Below are positions 34,763-46,145 of a stretch of DNA of 64,000 nucleotides, in pieces. The DNA lies in NCBI GenBank assembly GCA_013138865.1, contig WTBY01000037.1, positions 1 through 64,000 on the forward strand, given 5' to 3'. The stretch's first letter is position 1. Each line of letters starts with the position of its first letter. The notes under the pieces were generated by a model. It ran no database searches. It was given only the letters and a program-made list of their open reading frames with translations, and was not told where the DNA came from. The translations under genes and the position numbers were made by a program. This DNA is from Helicobacteraceae bacterium. GTDB taxonomy: Bacteria; Campylobacterota; Campylobacteria; Campylobacterales; Sulfurimonadaceae.

Positions 34763-35662
34763 ATGTTAAAAGATTTTGCAAAATTACATACGTTTATGGT
34801 GGTTGTAAAAGAGAAAAGTTTTTCTAAAGCTTCTGCTAAACTTGGGATTTCACAACCAGCTGTTACTCAACAAATTAAATTTATTGAAGAGTATTTAGAT
34901 ACTAAGATAGTTGAGAGAAAAAAGAATGGTATTAAACTGACAAAAGAGGGTGAAGACCTTCATAAAATTGCTCAAAGACTTGAAAAAGCAATCACTTCTA
35001 GTGAAAGAGATTTACTTAAAATTATTAATAAAGAGTTTACATTTGTGATCGGTGCATCAAATGCAATTGGTAACTATGTACTTCCTCAACACATACCAAA
35101 ACTTAAAGATGCTATTCAAAATGACATCTATGTTAAAGTAGAAAACTCAGAATTAATTATAAGTTTGCTTGAAGACAAACAGATTGACTTAGCTCTTATA
35201 GAGTCACCTATATTTCGTGACAACATAATTTATAGAGAATGGGTTGAAGATGAACTAGTTATATTCTCTAACAAGCAACTTCCTAGATCTTTAACAGCAA
35301 AAGATCTTAAAAGTTTTCAGTGGTACTGTAGAGATGAACAGTCACACACTAAAAAGTTAATGAGTGAAGCATTTGATGAAATTGGTGTTGATTGTAGATC
35401 ATTTGATGTGCTTGGAGTTCTTTCAGGTACAACAGCAGTAAAAGAAGCTGTTATTAGAGCAGATCAAAATAGTGAAAAACAAGTAGTTTCAGTTATTTCT
35501 ACACATGCTATATCTGAAGATGTTAAAAATGGAACACTATTTTGTGCACCTCTTAAAAATAAAACTGTAAAAAGAAAGTTTTATATAGCATACTCTAAAG
35601 ATAGAAAACATGACGCGTTTATAGAGAATGTAGTTAATTTCTTATTTCAACTAAAAGTATAA
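34763..35662 (+). CDS. LysR-family transcriptional regulator
   Basis: This 299-residue protein has a winged helix-turn-helix at residues 1-62 (KEKSFSKASAKLGISQPAVTQ) and a LysR substrate-binding domain from about 92. No target gene is adjacent: its divergent neighbour is uvrD and its convergent neighbour an HD-GYP regulator. LysR regulators of this type in sulfur- or CO2-fixing cells often control cysteine or carbon genes, but no effector can be deduced here. The binding pocket (ASNAIGNYVLPQHIP) is typical of CysB/CbbR-like domains. Confidence 0.88.
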   Translation: MLKDFAKLHTFMVVVKEKSFSKASAKLGISQPAVTQQIKFIEEYLDTKIVERKKNGIKLTKEGEDLHKIAQRLEKAITSSERDLLKIINKEFTFVIGASNAIGNYVLPQHIPKLKDAIQNDIYVKVENSELIISLLEDKQIDLALIESPIFRDNIIYREWVEDELVIFSNKQLPRSLTAKDLKSFQWYCRDEQSHTKKLMSEAFDEIGVDCRSFDVLGVLSGTTAVKEAVIRADQNSEKQVVSVISTHAISEDVKNGTLFCAPLKNKTVKRKFYIAYSKDRKHDAFIENVVNFLFQLKV

Positions 35663-35663
35663 A

Positions 35664-35691
35664 TATTTGATAGGAACTTTCCTATCAAATA
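35664..35691. terminator. bidirectional hairpin between convergent genes
   Basis: TATTTGATAGGAA pairs perfectly with TTCCTATCAAATA (13 bases). It starts one base after the LysR gene stop and precedes the end of the convergent gene at 35715. It lacks a long U-run on either strand. Confidence 0.7.
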
Positions 35692-35714
35692 GAGTAACAA
35701 TTCATATAAAACTT

Positions 35715-37928
35715 CTACTCAAACTTCTCTTTAATTTCTAAAAATTGTTCCAAATTGTTAAAGAAAATATCTACTAGTTCAGGGTCAAAATGTTTCCCTT
35801 TTTCATTTTTGAAAAATTCTAAAATATCTGGTAGTTCCCACGCTTTTTTATAACATCTATCATGTCCCAAAGCATCAAAAACGTCAGCTAGTGCTGTAAT
35901 ACGTCCAAAAATAGGAATCTCATTAGATTTAAGACCTTTAGGGTAACCATTACCATCATAACGTTCATGGTGGGTCATTGCTACCTGAGCAGATGCTTTT
36001 AAAATAGGTCTATTTGAATATTTCAACATCTCATAGCCTACCTCAGCATGAGTTTTCATAATTTCAAACTCTTCGGTAGTTAAACGTGCTGGTTTGTTTA
36101 AAATACTATCCGCAATAGCAACTTTTCCTATATCATGCATAGGTGAAGCCTGTTTAAGTAACTCAGAATCCTCTTTAGAAAGTCCATAAAGAGTAGCAAA
36201 TAGATACGAGTACTCTGCAACGCGTTTAACATGAAAACCTGTCTCTTTGGAACGAGTCTCACCAATTGCTCCCATCGTGAAAACAACCTCTTTTTGAGTA
36301 TTTATAATCTCTTCATTTAGCTCAACAGTTTCAGTTATATCATACATTACTTGCAGGTTTTCTACAATATTTCCATTTACGTCAGAGACTGGGTAAAACA
36401 CAGTATCAACATAGTGTTTTTTACCACTTTTTTTAATATTTGTCATAACTCTAGAGACAGCTCTATTAGACTGAAGCTCACCCGCTATTAATGCACACTC
36501 TTTAACATCTTTATGAATGTCATCTCTTAAATCAACACAACTTGTACCTACTAGTTCCTCATTAGTGTACCCACTAAGTTGGCAGAATTTGTCATTAGCA
36601 TAGTGTATAGTATGGTCAAGACCAGTTTTTAGTATACCTATAGAGTTATTTATAGCATCTTCATACTGCTCTATATAATGAATATTTTCTTCTAAGCTTT
36701 TATTTTTAGTATCAAGCTCATTTTTTAGAAGTTGTTTATACTCTTCTAACTCTGTAACATCACTTCTAATACTAATATACTCTATCAACTTTCCATCACT
36801 ATCACAAATAGGTACGACTTCACTTATAACATAATAAGCTTTACCACTTTTACATCTATTTTTAACAGTGCCTTTCCATATTTTGCCGCTTTGTATAGTT
36901 TCCCACATATTCCTAAATGCTTCTTTAGGCATATCTTTATGTCTTACTATATTGTGAGGTTTACCAAGGAGTTCTACTTCTGTGTAACCAGAGATATTTT
37001 CAAAATTTTTATTTACCTCTTTTATAATTCCATTTTCGTCTGTAATAGAGAATATACAAGCCTCTTCAACTGCTTTTTTAAACTGTTTAAGATAACTATA
37101 GTTATTAGCTAAATTTTTATTTACCTTATCTAACTCTCTATTTTTTTGCTCAACTAATTTTTTAGCTGTTACATCATCAAAAGTAGCTACATAGCCTATA
37201 TGTTTATTTGCTAAACAATCAAACTCTTTTGTTATTTTTACAATAAAAGAGAGTTTATTATCATTCATATCTTTAGTTTCGATCTCTACTATATGAAGTT
37301 GATTATCATTTATCTCTTCAAAAAGCGCTTGAAACTTTTCTTCACCTAATGAATCTTTAGTTAAACAATATTTTTTCTTTTTAAAGAACTCCTCTTTGGA
37401 GCAACCAAATAGTTTTACTAAAGCAGAGCTCACACTAACAATTTTATACTCTTGATCTAAATCTATATAGAGGATATGCTCATCCATAGCTTTAAGATGT
37501 CGTTCTTTAACCATCACATCTTTTTGTCTCTGTTCTAGTGCATTAGATAGTGAGTCTCTTAAGTGAAACAGTTGTAGAGTATTTTTAATTTTTGACTCTA
37601 CTTTAATAGAGTGAAATGGTTTTGAAATATAATCAATAGCGCCATATTGAAAATACTTGTCTATATTATCTTTATCAGTGTTATCTGTTATAAAGATAAG
37701 TGGTATAGAGCTTGTACTTGCATCACTTTTTAATATATGTGCAAATGAGTAACCATCAGAAGAGATGACATCTATTAAAATTAGATTTACTCTATTTCTT
37801 AGAATTTCCTCTTTGGCAATATTAATATCACTATAGGTACTTATCTCATAATGATCCAAAAAAATATCATTTAACGTAGCTTCAGTTGTTGTATCATTAT
37901 CAAAAAGTAAAATTTGCTGTTTTTTCAT
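35715..37928 (-). CDS. response regulator with multiple PAS and HD-GYP domains
   Basis: This 737-residue cytoplasmic protein has an N-terminal receiver (about 5-120; acceptor in LILIDVISSDGYSF, so the usual D-x-x-M-P loop is altered), then about three PAS domains (near 145-260, 285-400 and 420-535) and a C-terminal HD-GYP domain with MHDIGK and HHERYDGNGYPKG intact. It should degrade c-di-GMP. PAS repeats with NITEKSGFY-like HNIVRHKDMPKEAF loops suggest redox or aromatic sensing, as in Aer-type PAS. The output is probably set by both phosphorylation and PAS input. Confidence 0.85.
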   Translation of the reverse strand: MKKQQILLFDNDTTTEATLNDIFLDHYEISTYSDINIAKEEILRNRVNLILIDVISSDGYSFAHILKSDASTSSIPLIFITDNTDKDNIDKYFQYGAIDYISKPFHSIKVESKIKNTLQLFHLRDSLSNALEQRQKDVMVKERHLKAMDEHILYIDLDQEYKIVSVSSALVKLFGCSKEEFFKKKKYCLTKDSLGEEKFQALFEEINDNQLHIVEIETKDMNDNKLSFIVKITKEFDCLANKHIGYVATFDDVTAKKLVEQKNRELDKVNKNLANNYSYLKQFKKAVEEACIFSITDENGIIKEVNKNFENISGYTEVELLGKPHNIVRHKDMPKEAFRNMWETIQSGKIWKGTVKNRCKSGKAYYVISEVVPICDSDGKLIEYISIRSDVTELEEYKQLLKNELDTKNKSLEENIHYIEQYEDAINNSIGILKTGLDHTIHYANDKFCQLSGYTNEELVGTSCVDLRDDIHKDVKECALIAGELQSNRAVSRVMTNIKKSGKKHYVDTVFYPVSDVNGNIVENLQVMYDITETVELNEEIINTQKEVVFTMGAIGETRSKETGFHVKRVAEYSYLFATLYGLSKEDSELLKQASPMHDIGKVAIADSILNKPARLTTEEFEIMKTHAEVGYEMLKYSNRPILKASAQVAMTHHERYDGNGYPKGLKSNEIPIFGRITALADVFDALGHDRCYKKAWELPDILEFFKNEKGKHFDPELVDIFFNNLEQFLEIKEKFE

Positions 37929-38083
37929 GAGTAATATTCTTTAATTTAATATTTTAATTTATTTTATTTTTAATATTACACTAAAAATCTTTAACTAATA
38001 ATAAAAAAAAATTATATTAAAATTTAATTATAAAAAGTTCTATTACTAATGTATAATTACATATAATTTTACTGGAGCACTAT
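37929..38083. promoter_or_regulatory. divergent AT-rich promoter region
   Basis: The 155 bases between divergent genes are extremely A/T-rich. On the plus strand two TATAAT boxes lie at 38052 and 38062, 32 and 22 bases before the Nif3-like start at 38084. Which one is used cannot be decided. Confidence 0.5.
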
Positions 38084-38806
38084 ATGAAACTTAAAGATAT
38101 ATATAAAGAATTAGACATAATATCACCTTTTGAACTACAAGAGAAGTGGGACAATTCAGGTCTTCAAGTTGGTTCATACAATGATGAAGTCAATAGTGTT
38201 GTATTAAGTATGGACATAGATGAGGAGTTAGTAAACTCCATTAAAGAGAATAGTCTTGTTATTACGCACCATCCACTTATATTTTCACCACTTAAACAAA
38301 TTAACTATGATCAATTCCCAAGTTCCTTAATTCAAAAAATGATCAAAAAAAATATATCAAATATTGCGATGCATACTAATTTTGATAAAACGCACTTAAA
38401 TAGATATGTTTTAGAAGAGATCTTAGGTTTTAAAATAAGTAAAGAAGATGATTTTACCCTTTATGCCGAGGTTGATGAAACACTATCTTCATTAAGTAAA
38501 AAAGTTAAAAATTTACTAAATATAGAAAACTTAAAAGTAGTCTCTGTAAAAGATAATATAAAAACAATAGCACTCTGTACGGGAAGTGGTGCATCACTTT
38601 TAGAAAATATTGATGCTGACTGTTTTTTAACAGGTGACATTAAATACCACGATGCAATGCTCGCAGTTGCTAAAAATATTTCTATGATCGACATCGGTCA
38701 CTACGAAAGTGAGTGCTTTTTTGCACAAATTTTACAAACACCTTTGAAAAATTTAGGTATAGACGCTATAATGGCGACAACAAAAAACCCATTTAAGTTT
38801 TTATAA
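38084..38806 (+). CDS. Nif3-like dinuclear metal centre protein
   Basis: This 240-residue protein belongs to the Nif3/YbgI family (GTP cyclohydrolase 1 type 2 in databases), hexameric proteins with a two-metal site. Ligand segments are ITHHPLIF (near 60-67), AMHTNFD (near 100) and DIGHYESE (near 205). The function is not established; a hydrolase role is often suggested. It is first in a block also found in Helicobacter (HP0959-HP0956). Confidence 0.88.
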   Translation: MKLKDIYKELDIISPFELQEKWDNSGLQVGSYNDEVNSVVLSMDIDEELVNSIKENSLVITHHPLIFSPLKQINYDQFPSSLIQKMIKKNISNIAMHTNFDKTHLNRYVLEEILGFKISKEDDFTLYAEVDETLSSLSKKVKNLLNIENLKVVSVKDNIKTIALCTGSGASLLENIDADCFLTGDIKYHDAMLAVAKNISMIDIGHYESECFFAQILQTPLKNLGIDAIMATTKNPFKFL

Positions 38807-38838
38807 TAGACTACTGTGGGTAAAAAATAGGAAAAATA

Positions 38839-39555
38839 ATGAACAAACACCTTGAGCAAATCATAAACTTATCAAAAATAGATAAAGAGATTAGTGCGTT
38901 TGAGCCCCGCTTAGAAGAGGCAAATGCTAAATACAACACTATCATTTTTGAGAAAGATGAGCTTTCATCTCAAATAGAAAAATTAGAAGATGAAATTAAA
39001 TCAGAAAAATTAAAAAGTCAAAAAAATGAACTTCATTTAGCAGAGCTTTCTGCAAAATTAGAAGAAAATTCTAAAAAAAGTGCTTCTATTAAGAGCGAAC
39101 GTGAGATGAAATCTCTTCAACTTGAAGAAGAAATAGCAAAAGAGCAAGTATCTTTCGCAAATGAAGAGATTGAAAGACTTGGAAAAGTTATTGATATTAA
39201 AAATGAGTTAATAACTGAACTAAAAACTAAAATGGATGAAGTTGAAGAAAAATTAACTCCAATCAAAGCAGAAGTTGATAAAGCAGTTGTTTCAATAGAG
39301 AAAGATCGTAAAAAAGTTTTCTCTAAAAAAGAGAAACTAATGGGTGAGATGGAACAAAAAGGTGTTGCATTCTACCAAAAAGTTCGTCGTTGGGCTAGTG
39401 ATAGTGCAGCAGTTGAGCTTAAAAATCAAGCTTGTATGGGCTGCTTTATGCTTGTAAATGACAAAATATATTCTGAAGTTATTAAAGGTGAAGAGATTGT
39501 AACTTGTCCTCACTGTGGAAGAATTATTTATCTTGATGAGGCTACTGCTTCATAA
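38839..39555 (+). CDS. zinc-ribbon coiled-coil protein, FlgZ-type (HP0958-like)
   Basis: This 238-residue protein is a long coiled coil (about 15-165, rich in E, K and L heptads) ending in a C4 zinc ribbon (CMGCFMLV near 200 and CPHCGR near 224). The layout and the gene neighbourhood match Helicobacter HP0958 (FlgZ), a chaperone that stabilises sigma-54 and binds flaA mRNA. A role in flagellar gene expression here is inferred from that homologue. Confidence 0.85.
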   Translation: MNKHLEQIINLSKIDKEISAFEPRLEEANAKYNTIIFEKDELSSQIEKLEDEIKSEKLKSQKNELHLAELSAKLEENSKKSASIKSEREMKSLQLEEEIAKEQVSFANEEIERLGKVIDIKNELITELKTKMDEVEEKLTPIKAEVDKAVVSIEKDRKKVFSKKEKLMGEMEQKGVAFYQKVRRWASDSAAVELKNQACMGCFMLVNDKIYSEVIKGEEIVTCPHCGRIIYLDEATAS

Positions 39556-39572
39556 AACTTGAGTAGGTTTTT

Positions 39573-40733
39573 ATGAAACTTTTCACTCTATTTTACTCTA
39601 TTTTACTAGTAGTGTTGTACATTATAGCACTACCAGTTATCTTTACGCTCTCTTTTAAACCTAAATATAAGAACTCTATTCCTGCTCGCTTTTTTCTTAG
39701 AAATAATAGAGCTTTTAAAGAGAATGGGATATGGTTTCATGTATGCTCATTTGGTGAAGCTAAAGCACTTCAACCAATTTTACAAAAACTAGAGCAAAAA
39801 AGAGTAAATATATCTACCATTACAGCAACAGGTTACAGTGAAGCTTCAAAATATGAAGCAGATGTTCGCTACCTTCCTTTTGAGCTTTTTCTACCTTTTT
39901 GGATAAAAGAACAAAAACAAGTCGTAGTTTTAGAAGCAGAGTTCTGGTACTTACTATTTGCGATCGTAAAGAGTAGAGGATCAAAACTTATACTCTTAAA
40001 TGCAAGAATAAGTGATCGAAGTTATCCCAAATACAAAAAGTTTTCTTGGTTTTATAAAAGAGTGTTTAAGTTTGTAGATAAAGCTTTTGTTCAAAGTATT
40101 GAAGATCAAAAACGTTTCAAGAGTTTAGGTCTTGAAAATATAGAGGTAACTGGAAATATAAAATTAGCTCAAAAAATAGTTGCTACACGTTTTTTTGAAA
40201 AGCTTCCATGTGAAGTTATAACAGCAGGAAGCACTCATGAGAATGAGGAAGAACCTATTATAAAAGCTTTTATAGAACATAAAAAAGAGAATAATTCAAA
40301 ACTTATAATAGTTCCTCGTCACCCTGAGAGGTTTGATAGTGTTTATAAACTTATAGAGAGTAACTCTGATAACCTAAGTCACTCAAGATGGAGTAAGACT
40401 GAGAATTTTGAAGCGGACATAGTGTTAATAGACACACTAGGAGAACTGAACAACATATATGCGATCACAGATGTCGCTATTTTAGGTGGTGCTTTCATAA
40501 AGAGTGCTGGTGGACATAACCCACTTGAGCCTGCTGCCTTTGGGTGTAAAATAGTAACAGGAAAACATATACAAAACCAACGAGAACTCTTTAAATATGT
40601 AAAAGATGTTCAGTTTATAGAGGAGAGTGAAATACTCAAAGCACTTGAAAATGCAAAAGTATTACCACCTTCAAGTATGAATGAAAAAATAGATATAAGT
40701 AGAATTACAGAATATTTAAATAAGGAAAATTAA
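39573..40733 (+). CDS. waaA: 3-deoxy-D-manno-octulosonic acid transferase
   Basis: WaaA adds Kdo to lipid A on the inner face of the membrane. The 386-residue protein has an N-terminal membrane helix (about 5-28), the catalytic-region HVCSFGEAKALQP (near 56) and EAEFW, and the C-terminal donor-binding GGHNPLEPAAFG (near 328). It is slightly shorter than the E. coli enzyme (425), as in relatives. It lies between the FlgZ-type and pseudouridine synthase genes, with a one-base gap to the latter. Confidence 0.92.
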   Translation: MKLFTLFYSILLVVLYIIALPVIFTLSFKPKYKNSIPARFFLRNNRAFKENGIWFHVCSFGEAKALQPILQKLEQKRVNISTITATGYSEASKYEADVRYLPFELFLPFWIKEQKQVVVLEAEFWYLLFAIVKSRGSKLILLNARISDRSYPKYKKFSWFYKRVFKFVDKAFVQSIEDQKRFKSLGLENIEVTGNIKLAQKIVATRFFEKLPCEVITAGSTHENEEEPIIKAFIEHKKENNSKLIIVPRHPERFDSVYKLIESNSDNLSHSRWSKTENFEADIVLIDTLGELNNIYAITDVAILGGAFIKSAGGHNPLEPAAFGCKIVTGKHIQNQRELFKYVKDVQFIEESEILKALENAKVLPPSSMNEKIDISRITEYLNKEN

Positions 40734-41732
40734 ATGGCAAAGATTAAAAAAAGAAAAGATATAAAAAAAGCTTCTAAAGCAACAAAAGCTAAAACTAGAA
40801 AAAGAGGTGGTAACTCACGCTCTGGAAAACCATTAGTTGTTCGTCAGTTTGAAGATGATCAAAAAAAGAAGAAGCAAGAGAGAAAAGAGCAAGCAAGAGA
40901 TGCTAAAAACCAAAGAGTTGATGTTCTTGGTGAAGAGTTTAGTGAAGAGATTGCTGCACTAGAGAGTACTGAACAGAGTGAAGTTAAGAAAAAAGAGTCC
41001 ACTAAAGATAAAGCTTATAAACTAGTAGCTCTTCAAGAGGGAATATCTAACTCACAAGCGAAGTCATTAATAGATCGCGGTCTTGTTTATGTTGGTCCTA
41101 AAAAAGTTATGATCGCACGTGCGGACATTGATACTAGAACAGCTTTTAAAGTAACAGAGATAGAAAAAATAAAACCAATTTTTGAAAACCACTATTTAAT
41201 TGTTGTAAATAAGCCAGCATATTTAAACTCAGAAGAGGTAGAAATGCAGTTTCCAAATGCAGCACTTCTTCATCGTCTTGATCGTGAAACAAGTGGTGTT
41301 CTTATACTTGTAAAAGATGAAGACTTCAGAGAAAAATGTATAGCAGAGTTTAAAGCTAAAAAAGTTTACAAAGAGTATGTTGCAGTTGTTGAGGGTAAAT
41401 TTATAGAAGAAGTAGAGATAGATAAACCTATTTTTACAGAAAAATTAAATAACAAAGCTATTTCACGTGTTTCTAAACAAGGAAAACCATCACATACTAC
41501 AGTTACTCCATTAGAAGTAAGTGGAAGAATTTCAAAAGTTAAAGTTGTGATAGATGAAGGGAGAACTCACCAAATTAGAGTTCACCTTAAAAGTATAGAT
41601 TTTCCTATAGTTGGAGATGAACTTTATGGTGGAAGAAGATCTAAAAGAGTTATGCTTCATGCTAAGAAAGTGATACTTTTAGGTAAAACTTATGAGATAG
41701 AAGAGCCAAAAGAGTTTAAACTTCAACATTAA
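40734..41732 (+). CDS. RluA-family pseudouridine synthase
   Basis: This 332-residue protein has a basic, Lys/Arg-rich N-terminal extension (1-90), an S4-like RNA-binding segment (about 92-140) and an RluA catalytic domain with the active aspartate in LLHRLDRETSGVLIL. VVNKPAYLNSEE and GRTHQIRVHLKS are further family motifs. It modifies 23S rRNA or tRNA; the target site is not readable. It is the last gene of the block shared with Helicobacter (HP0956). Confidence 0.88.
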   Translation: MAKIKKRKDIKKASKATKAKTRKRGGNSRSGKPLVVRQFEDDQKKKKQERKEQARDAKNQRVDVLGEEFSEEIAALESTEQSEVKKKESTKDKAYKLVALQEGISNSQAKSLIDRGLVYVGPKKVMIARADIDTRTAFKVTEIEKIKPIFENHYLIVVNKPAYLNSEEVEMQFPNAALLHRLDRETSGVLILVKDEDFREKCIAEFKAKKVYKEYVAVVEGKFIEEVEIDKPIFTEKLNNKAISRVSKQGKPSHTTVTPLEVSGRISKVKVVIDEGRTHQIRVHLKSIDFPIVGDELYGGRRSKRVMLHAKKVILLGKTYEIEEPKEFKLQH

Positions 41733-41784
41733 TCTTACCTCTTTATGATAAAGTAAATAGTTATTTTTACTTAAGGAGTGAGGC

Positions 41785-43764
41785 ATGTTAAATATAGCTA
41801 CATTTATAAAGCTATTAAAAGAGTCATTTCGTGACTTGTTACCAATTATATTGGTAATTCTATTTTTTCAACTTATAATACTTCAAACAGTGCCAGAAGG
41901 GTGGCAAGGGACTGCGATCGGTTTAGTTATCGTTGCATTTGGTCTTGCTGTATTCTTACTTGGTCTTGAAGTTGGTATTTTCCCAGTTGGTGAGGGTCTT
42001 GCAGGTGATTTTGCAAGAAAAGGTTCTACCTTTTGGACAGTACTCTTTGCCTTTATGATAGGTTTTGGTACTACAGTTGCCGAACCAGCTCTATTTGTAA
42101 TCGCTGAAAAAGCGGCAGGTATTAGTTGCGGTAAAATTGATGCCACTACTTTAAGAATGGTTGTTGCACTCTCTGTTGGTTTTGCGATCGTACTTGGTGT
42201 ATGGCGTATTATCAAGGGTCATCCAATTCATTACTACATCATCGCAGGGTATGTTCTTGTTGTTGCAGTAACACCATTTGCTCCAAAAGAGATAATTGGT
42301 CTAGCTTATGACCTTGGAGGTGTTACAACATCTACTGTTACGGTTCCTCTTGTTGCAGCCCTTGGTATTGGTTTAGCATCAACTATTCCTGGACGATCAC
42401 CTATGATCGATGGTTTCGGTCTGATCGCTTTTGCTTCACTAACTCCTATGATTTTTGTACAAATTTATGGAATTGCAGCTTATGAGATGGCAGGCGGAGC
42501 AGCAGTAGTTGCAGCAGATACTTTAACTCAAGCAAGTGCAGCAATACAAGGTTCAGTAGCGGCTGATCCGACAATTTTAGCTTGTCCTCCTCCTCCAGTT
42601 CTAGATTTTAGCATTGGTTCACTTATTGGTGGTTTCTTTAGTGTTGTAAAAGATGTTCTTCCTATTATGGCAATTATTTTCTTCTTTCAATACGTCATAC
42701 TTAAAAAACCTGTTGAGAATTTAAAAACTGTTCTTATAGGTTTTGTGCTTGTTATGGTTGGGCTTGATGCGTTTATTATCGGTTTAGAGATGGGACTATT
42801 TCACCTTGGTGAGACTATGGCTTATCAACTTACTCGTGGTGACTCTGTTAGTATTATCTATGCATTTGCATTTATGATTGGTTTCTCTACTACTATGGCA
42901 GAACCAGCTCTTACTGCGATCGCAAAAAAAGCAAAAGAGATCTCAGATGGAAAAGTAAACGATTTTGTTTTACGTCTATTTGTTGCTACTGGCGTAGCTG
43001 TTGGTATCGCTCTTGGTGCTTATAGAATTGTAAGCGGTGGTGAAATTTCTTACTTTATTATAGTTGGGTATATTATAGTTGTTATATTAACTACTATGGC
43101 ACCTAAGTATATTATTCCTATCGCATTTGATAGTGGTGGAGTTACAACTTCAACAGTAACTGTTCCTTTAGTTGCTGCACTTGGTCTTGGTCTTGCTACA
43201 AACATACCAGGTCGTGATCCTCTGATCGATGGTTTTGGTCTAATTGCCTTTGCTTCACTTTTCCCAATGATTACAGTTATGCTGTATGGTATTATCACCG
43301 AGAAAATGGGTGTTAAGGGTGAACATGAGCTTGAAGTACTTCATGAACTTGAGATGCAACATGCACTTGAAAGTGTTAATGACATGGCACTATCAACCGT
43401 AAATGTTGATGGTACAGATACTCGTCACTCTATGAAACTAGCATTTAGTGCTATTCATATTATTGTTCCTATGGAGCGAAAAGAAGAGGCTATGCTCTCT
43501 GTTCAAAATTCTGGATGTTCTGGTGTTACTGTTATGGAAGCTCATGGTATGGGTCTTCATAAAATGCAAGGAATGTACGATCGCATTGAACATGAGATCA
43601 CAGATGCAAACTTAATGAGTATTGTTCCTACTGATCATGTTGATGATGTTATAGAACATGTTATTCATGACCTAGAACTTACTACAACTGGACATGGTAT
43701 AGCTTACTCTTACCCTGTTTCACATCTAAAAGGTCTTTCACTCAAGAAAGAGCATTTAGTTTAA
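41785..43764 (+). CDS. DUF1538 membrane protein fused to a PII-like domain
   Basis: This 659-residue protein has two similar membrane halves (about 1-235 and 265-505), each with the DUF1538 pattern PxGWQGTxIG-type loop, GFGTTVAEPAL or GFSTTMAEPAL, and DxGGVTTSTVTVPLVAALG. About 12 helices are expected. A C-terminal domain (about 545-659, IHIIVPMERKEEAML and MSIVPTDHVDDVIEHV) looks like a PII signal-protein domain. In other bacteria the two are separate neighbouring genes. It may be a transporter whose activity is gated by the PII-like domain; the substrate is unknown. Confidence 0.8.
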   Translation: MLNIATFIKLLKESFRDLLPIILVILFFQLIILQTVPEGWQGTAIGLVIVAFGLAVFLLGLEVGIFPVGEGLAGDFARKGSTFWTVLFAFMIGFGTTVAEPALFVIAEKAAGISCGKIDATTLRMVVALSVGFAIVLGVWRIIKGHPIHYYIIAGYVLVVAVTPFAPKEIIGLAYDLGGVTTSTVTVPLVAALGIGLASTIPGRSPMIDGFGLIAFASLTPMIFVQIYGIAAYEMAGGAAVVAADTLTQASAAIQGSVAADPTILACPPPPVLDFSIGSLIGGFFSVVKDVLPIMAIIFFFQYVILKKPVENLKTVLIGFVLVMVGLDAFIIGLEMGLFHLGETMAYQLTRGDSVSIIYAFAFMIGFSTTMAEPALTAIAKKAKEISDGKVNDFVLRLFVATGVAVGIALGAYRIVSGGEISYFIIVGYIIVVILTTMAPKYIIPIAFDSGGVTTSTVTVPLVAALGLGLATNIPGRDPLIDGFGLIAFASLFPMITVMLYGIITEKMGVKGEHELEVLHELEMQHALESVNDMALSTVNVDGTDTRHSMKLAFSAIHIIVPMERKEEAMLSVQNSGCSGVTVMEAHGMGLHKMQGMYDRIEHEITDANLMSIVPTDHVDDVIEHVIHDLELTTTGHGIAYSYPVSHLKGLSLKKEHLV

Positions 43765-43772
43765 TACAAATC

Positions 43773-43796
43773 ATGTATAGGGATTTCCCTATACAT
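43773..43796. terminator. bidirectional hairpin between convergent genes
   Basis: ATGTATAGGGA at 43773-43783 pairs perfectly with TCCCTATACAT at 43786-43796. It lies nine bases after the DUF1538 gene stop and faces the end of the convergent exonuclease gene at 43835. Confidence 0.7.
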
Positions 43797-43834
43797 AACT
43801 ACTTCTCTTCATCTATATTTTTTGACTAATTTAA

Positions 43835-44575
43835 CTAAGCACCCATAATTTTATCAAGGGTATATTTCATATCTTCATCTAGATCCATATTTTTTTGCAT
43901 CCAATTTATGTAACCTATATCTTGATCACAAACATCAACTATTTTTTTGTCTTTGTGTTTACCAAATTTAAAAGTTTCTATGAAAATAGGAGTATTACTC
44001 AACTCTACTAATTTTAACATAGGGTTTACTCCTGCATATTCAGCTTTTACTCTCTCTACAAGTTTTGAAAGTAAAAGTTTCATAACCAAAACATCTCCAA
44101 TTGCATCATGAGCTTTTATAACAATGTTATGTTTTTTAGCTTCTGCTGCTTCAATTTTATAGAGCTCTAGTGAATATCTGAAATATTGTAGTCTATGGTA
44201 TGGAGAGTCTTTAAGAAGGTGCCTAGCACATCGTAATGTGTCTATTATTTGTAAGTTTGACTCAAAACCCTCTTTTTTAATCATACCCATATCAAAAGGC
44301 ATATTATGTGCTATTAAAAAATTATCTGGAGTGTTTAATGAAAGTAGTGCTTTATAAAAATTAGTGTCAGTAAACTTTGACTTACCAATTAAAAGCTCAG
44401 GAGTAATTCCATGAACTTCCATCGCTTCAAGTTTTATAGCTTGATCGCTTGAGCAAAGTTCATCATGTACTTCTACACTACCTTTACTATCTACGATCAT
44501 AGCACCAACTTGGATCACGCGATCATCATCAGCGATCCCTGTTGTCTCCGTATCAAAAAGAATATACTTAGCCAT
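43835..44575 (-). CDS. DEDDh 3'-5' exonuclease with DUF3820-like tail
   Basis: This 246-residue protein has the ExoI-III motifs of the DnaQ superfamily: FDTETTG (7-13), AHNMPFDMGM (near 87-96) and KAHDAIGDVLV (near 150-160), giving a DEDDh set. The C-terminal 45 residues (FKFGKHKDKKIVDV) match DUF3820, found fused to or beside such nucleases. It could proofread, trim RNA or degrade DNA ends; it is not part of a DNA polymerase here. It follows guaB by eight bases. Confidence 0.88.
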   Translation of the reverse strand: MAKYILFDTETTGIADDDRVIQVGAMIVDSKGSVEVHDELCSSDQAIKLEAMEVHGITPELLIGKSKFTDTNFYKALLSLNTPDNFLIAHNMPFDMGMIKKEGFESNLQIIDTLRCARHLLKDSPYHRLQYFRYSLELYKIEAAEAKKHNIVIKAHDAIGDVLVMKLLLSKLVERVKAEYAGVNPMLKLVELSNTPIFIETFKFGKHKDKKIVDVCDQDIGYINWMQKNMDLDEDMKYTLDKIMGA

Positions 44576-44583
44576 ATTATCGC

Positions 44584-46074
<1,491 letters not shown>

Positions 46075-46145
46075 TTATGTTGTTAAGAAGAGGTAAAATT
46101 AGTTATACTTTTTAAATAATAACTCTATAGGAACTCATAAAACTA

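Noticed and set aside
41883-42215. Antisense ORF inside the DUF1538 gene
   Set aside because: It is opposite a conserved membrane region, is Pro/Ala/Lys-rich in a way expected from the complement of hydrophobic codons, and has no start signal.
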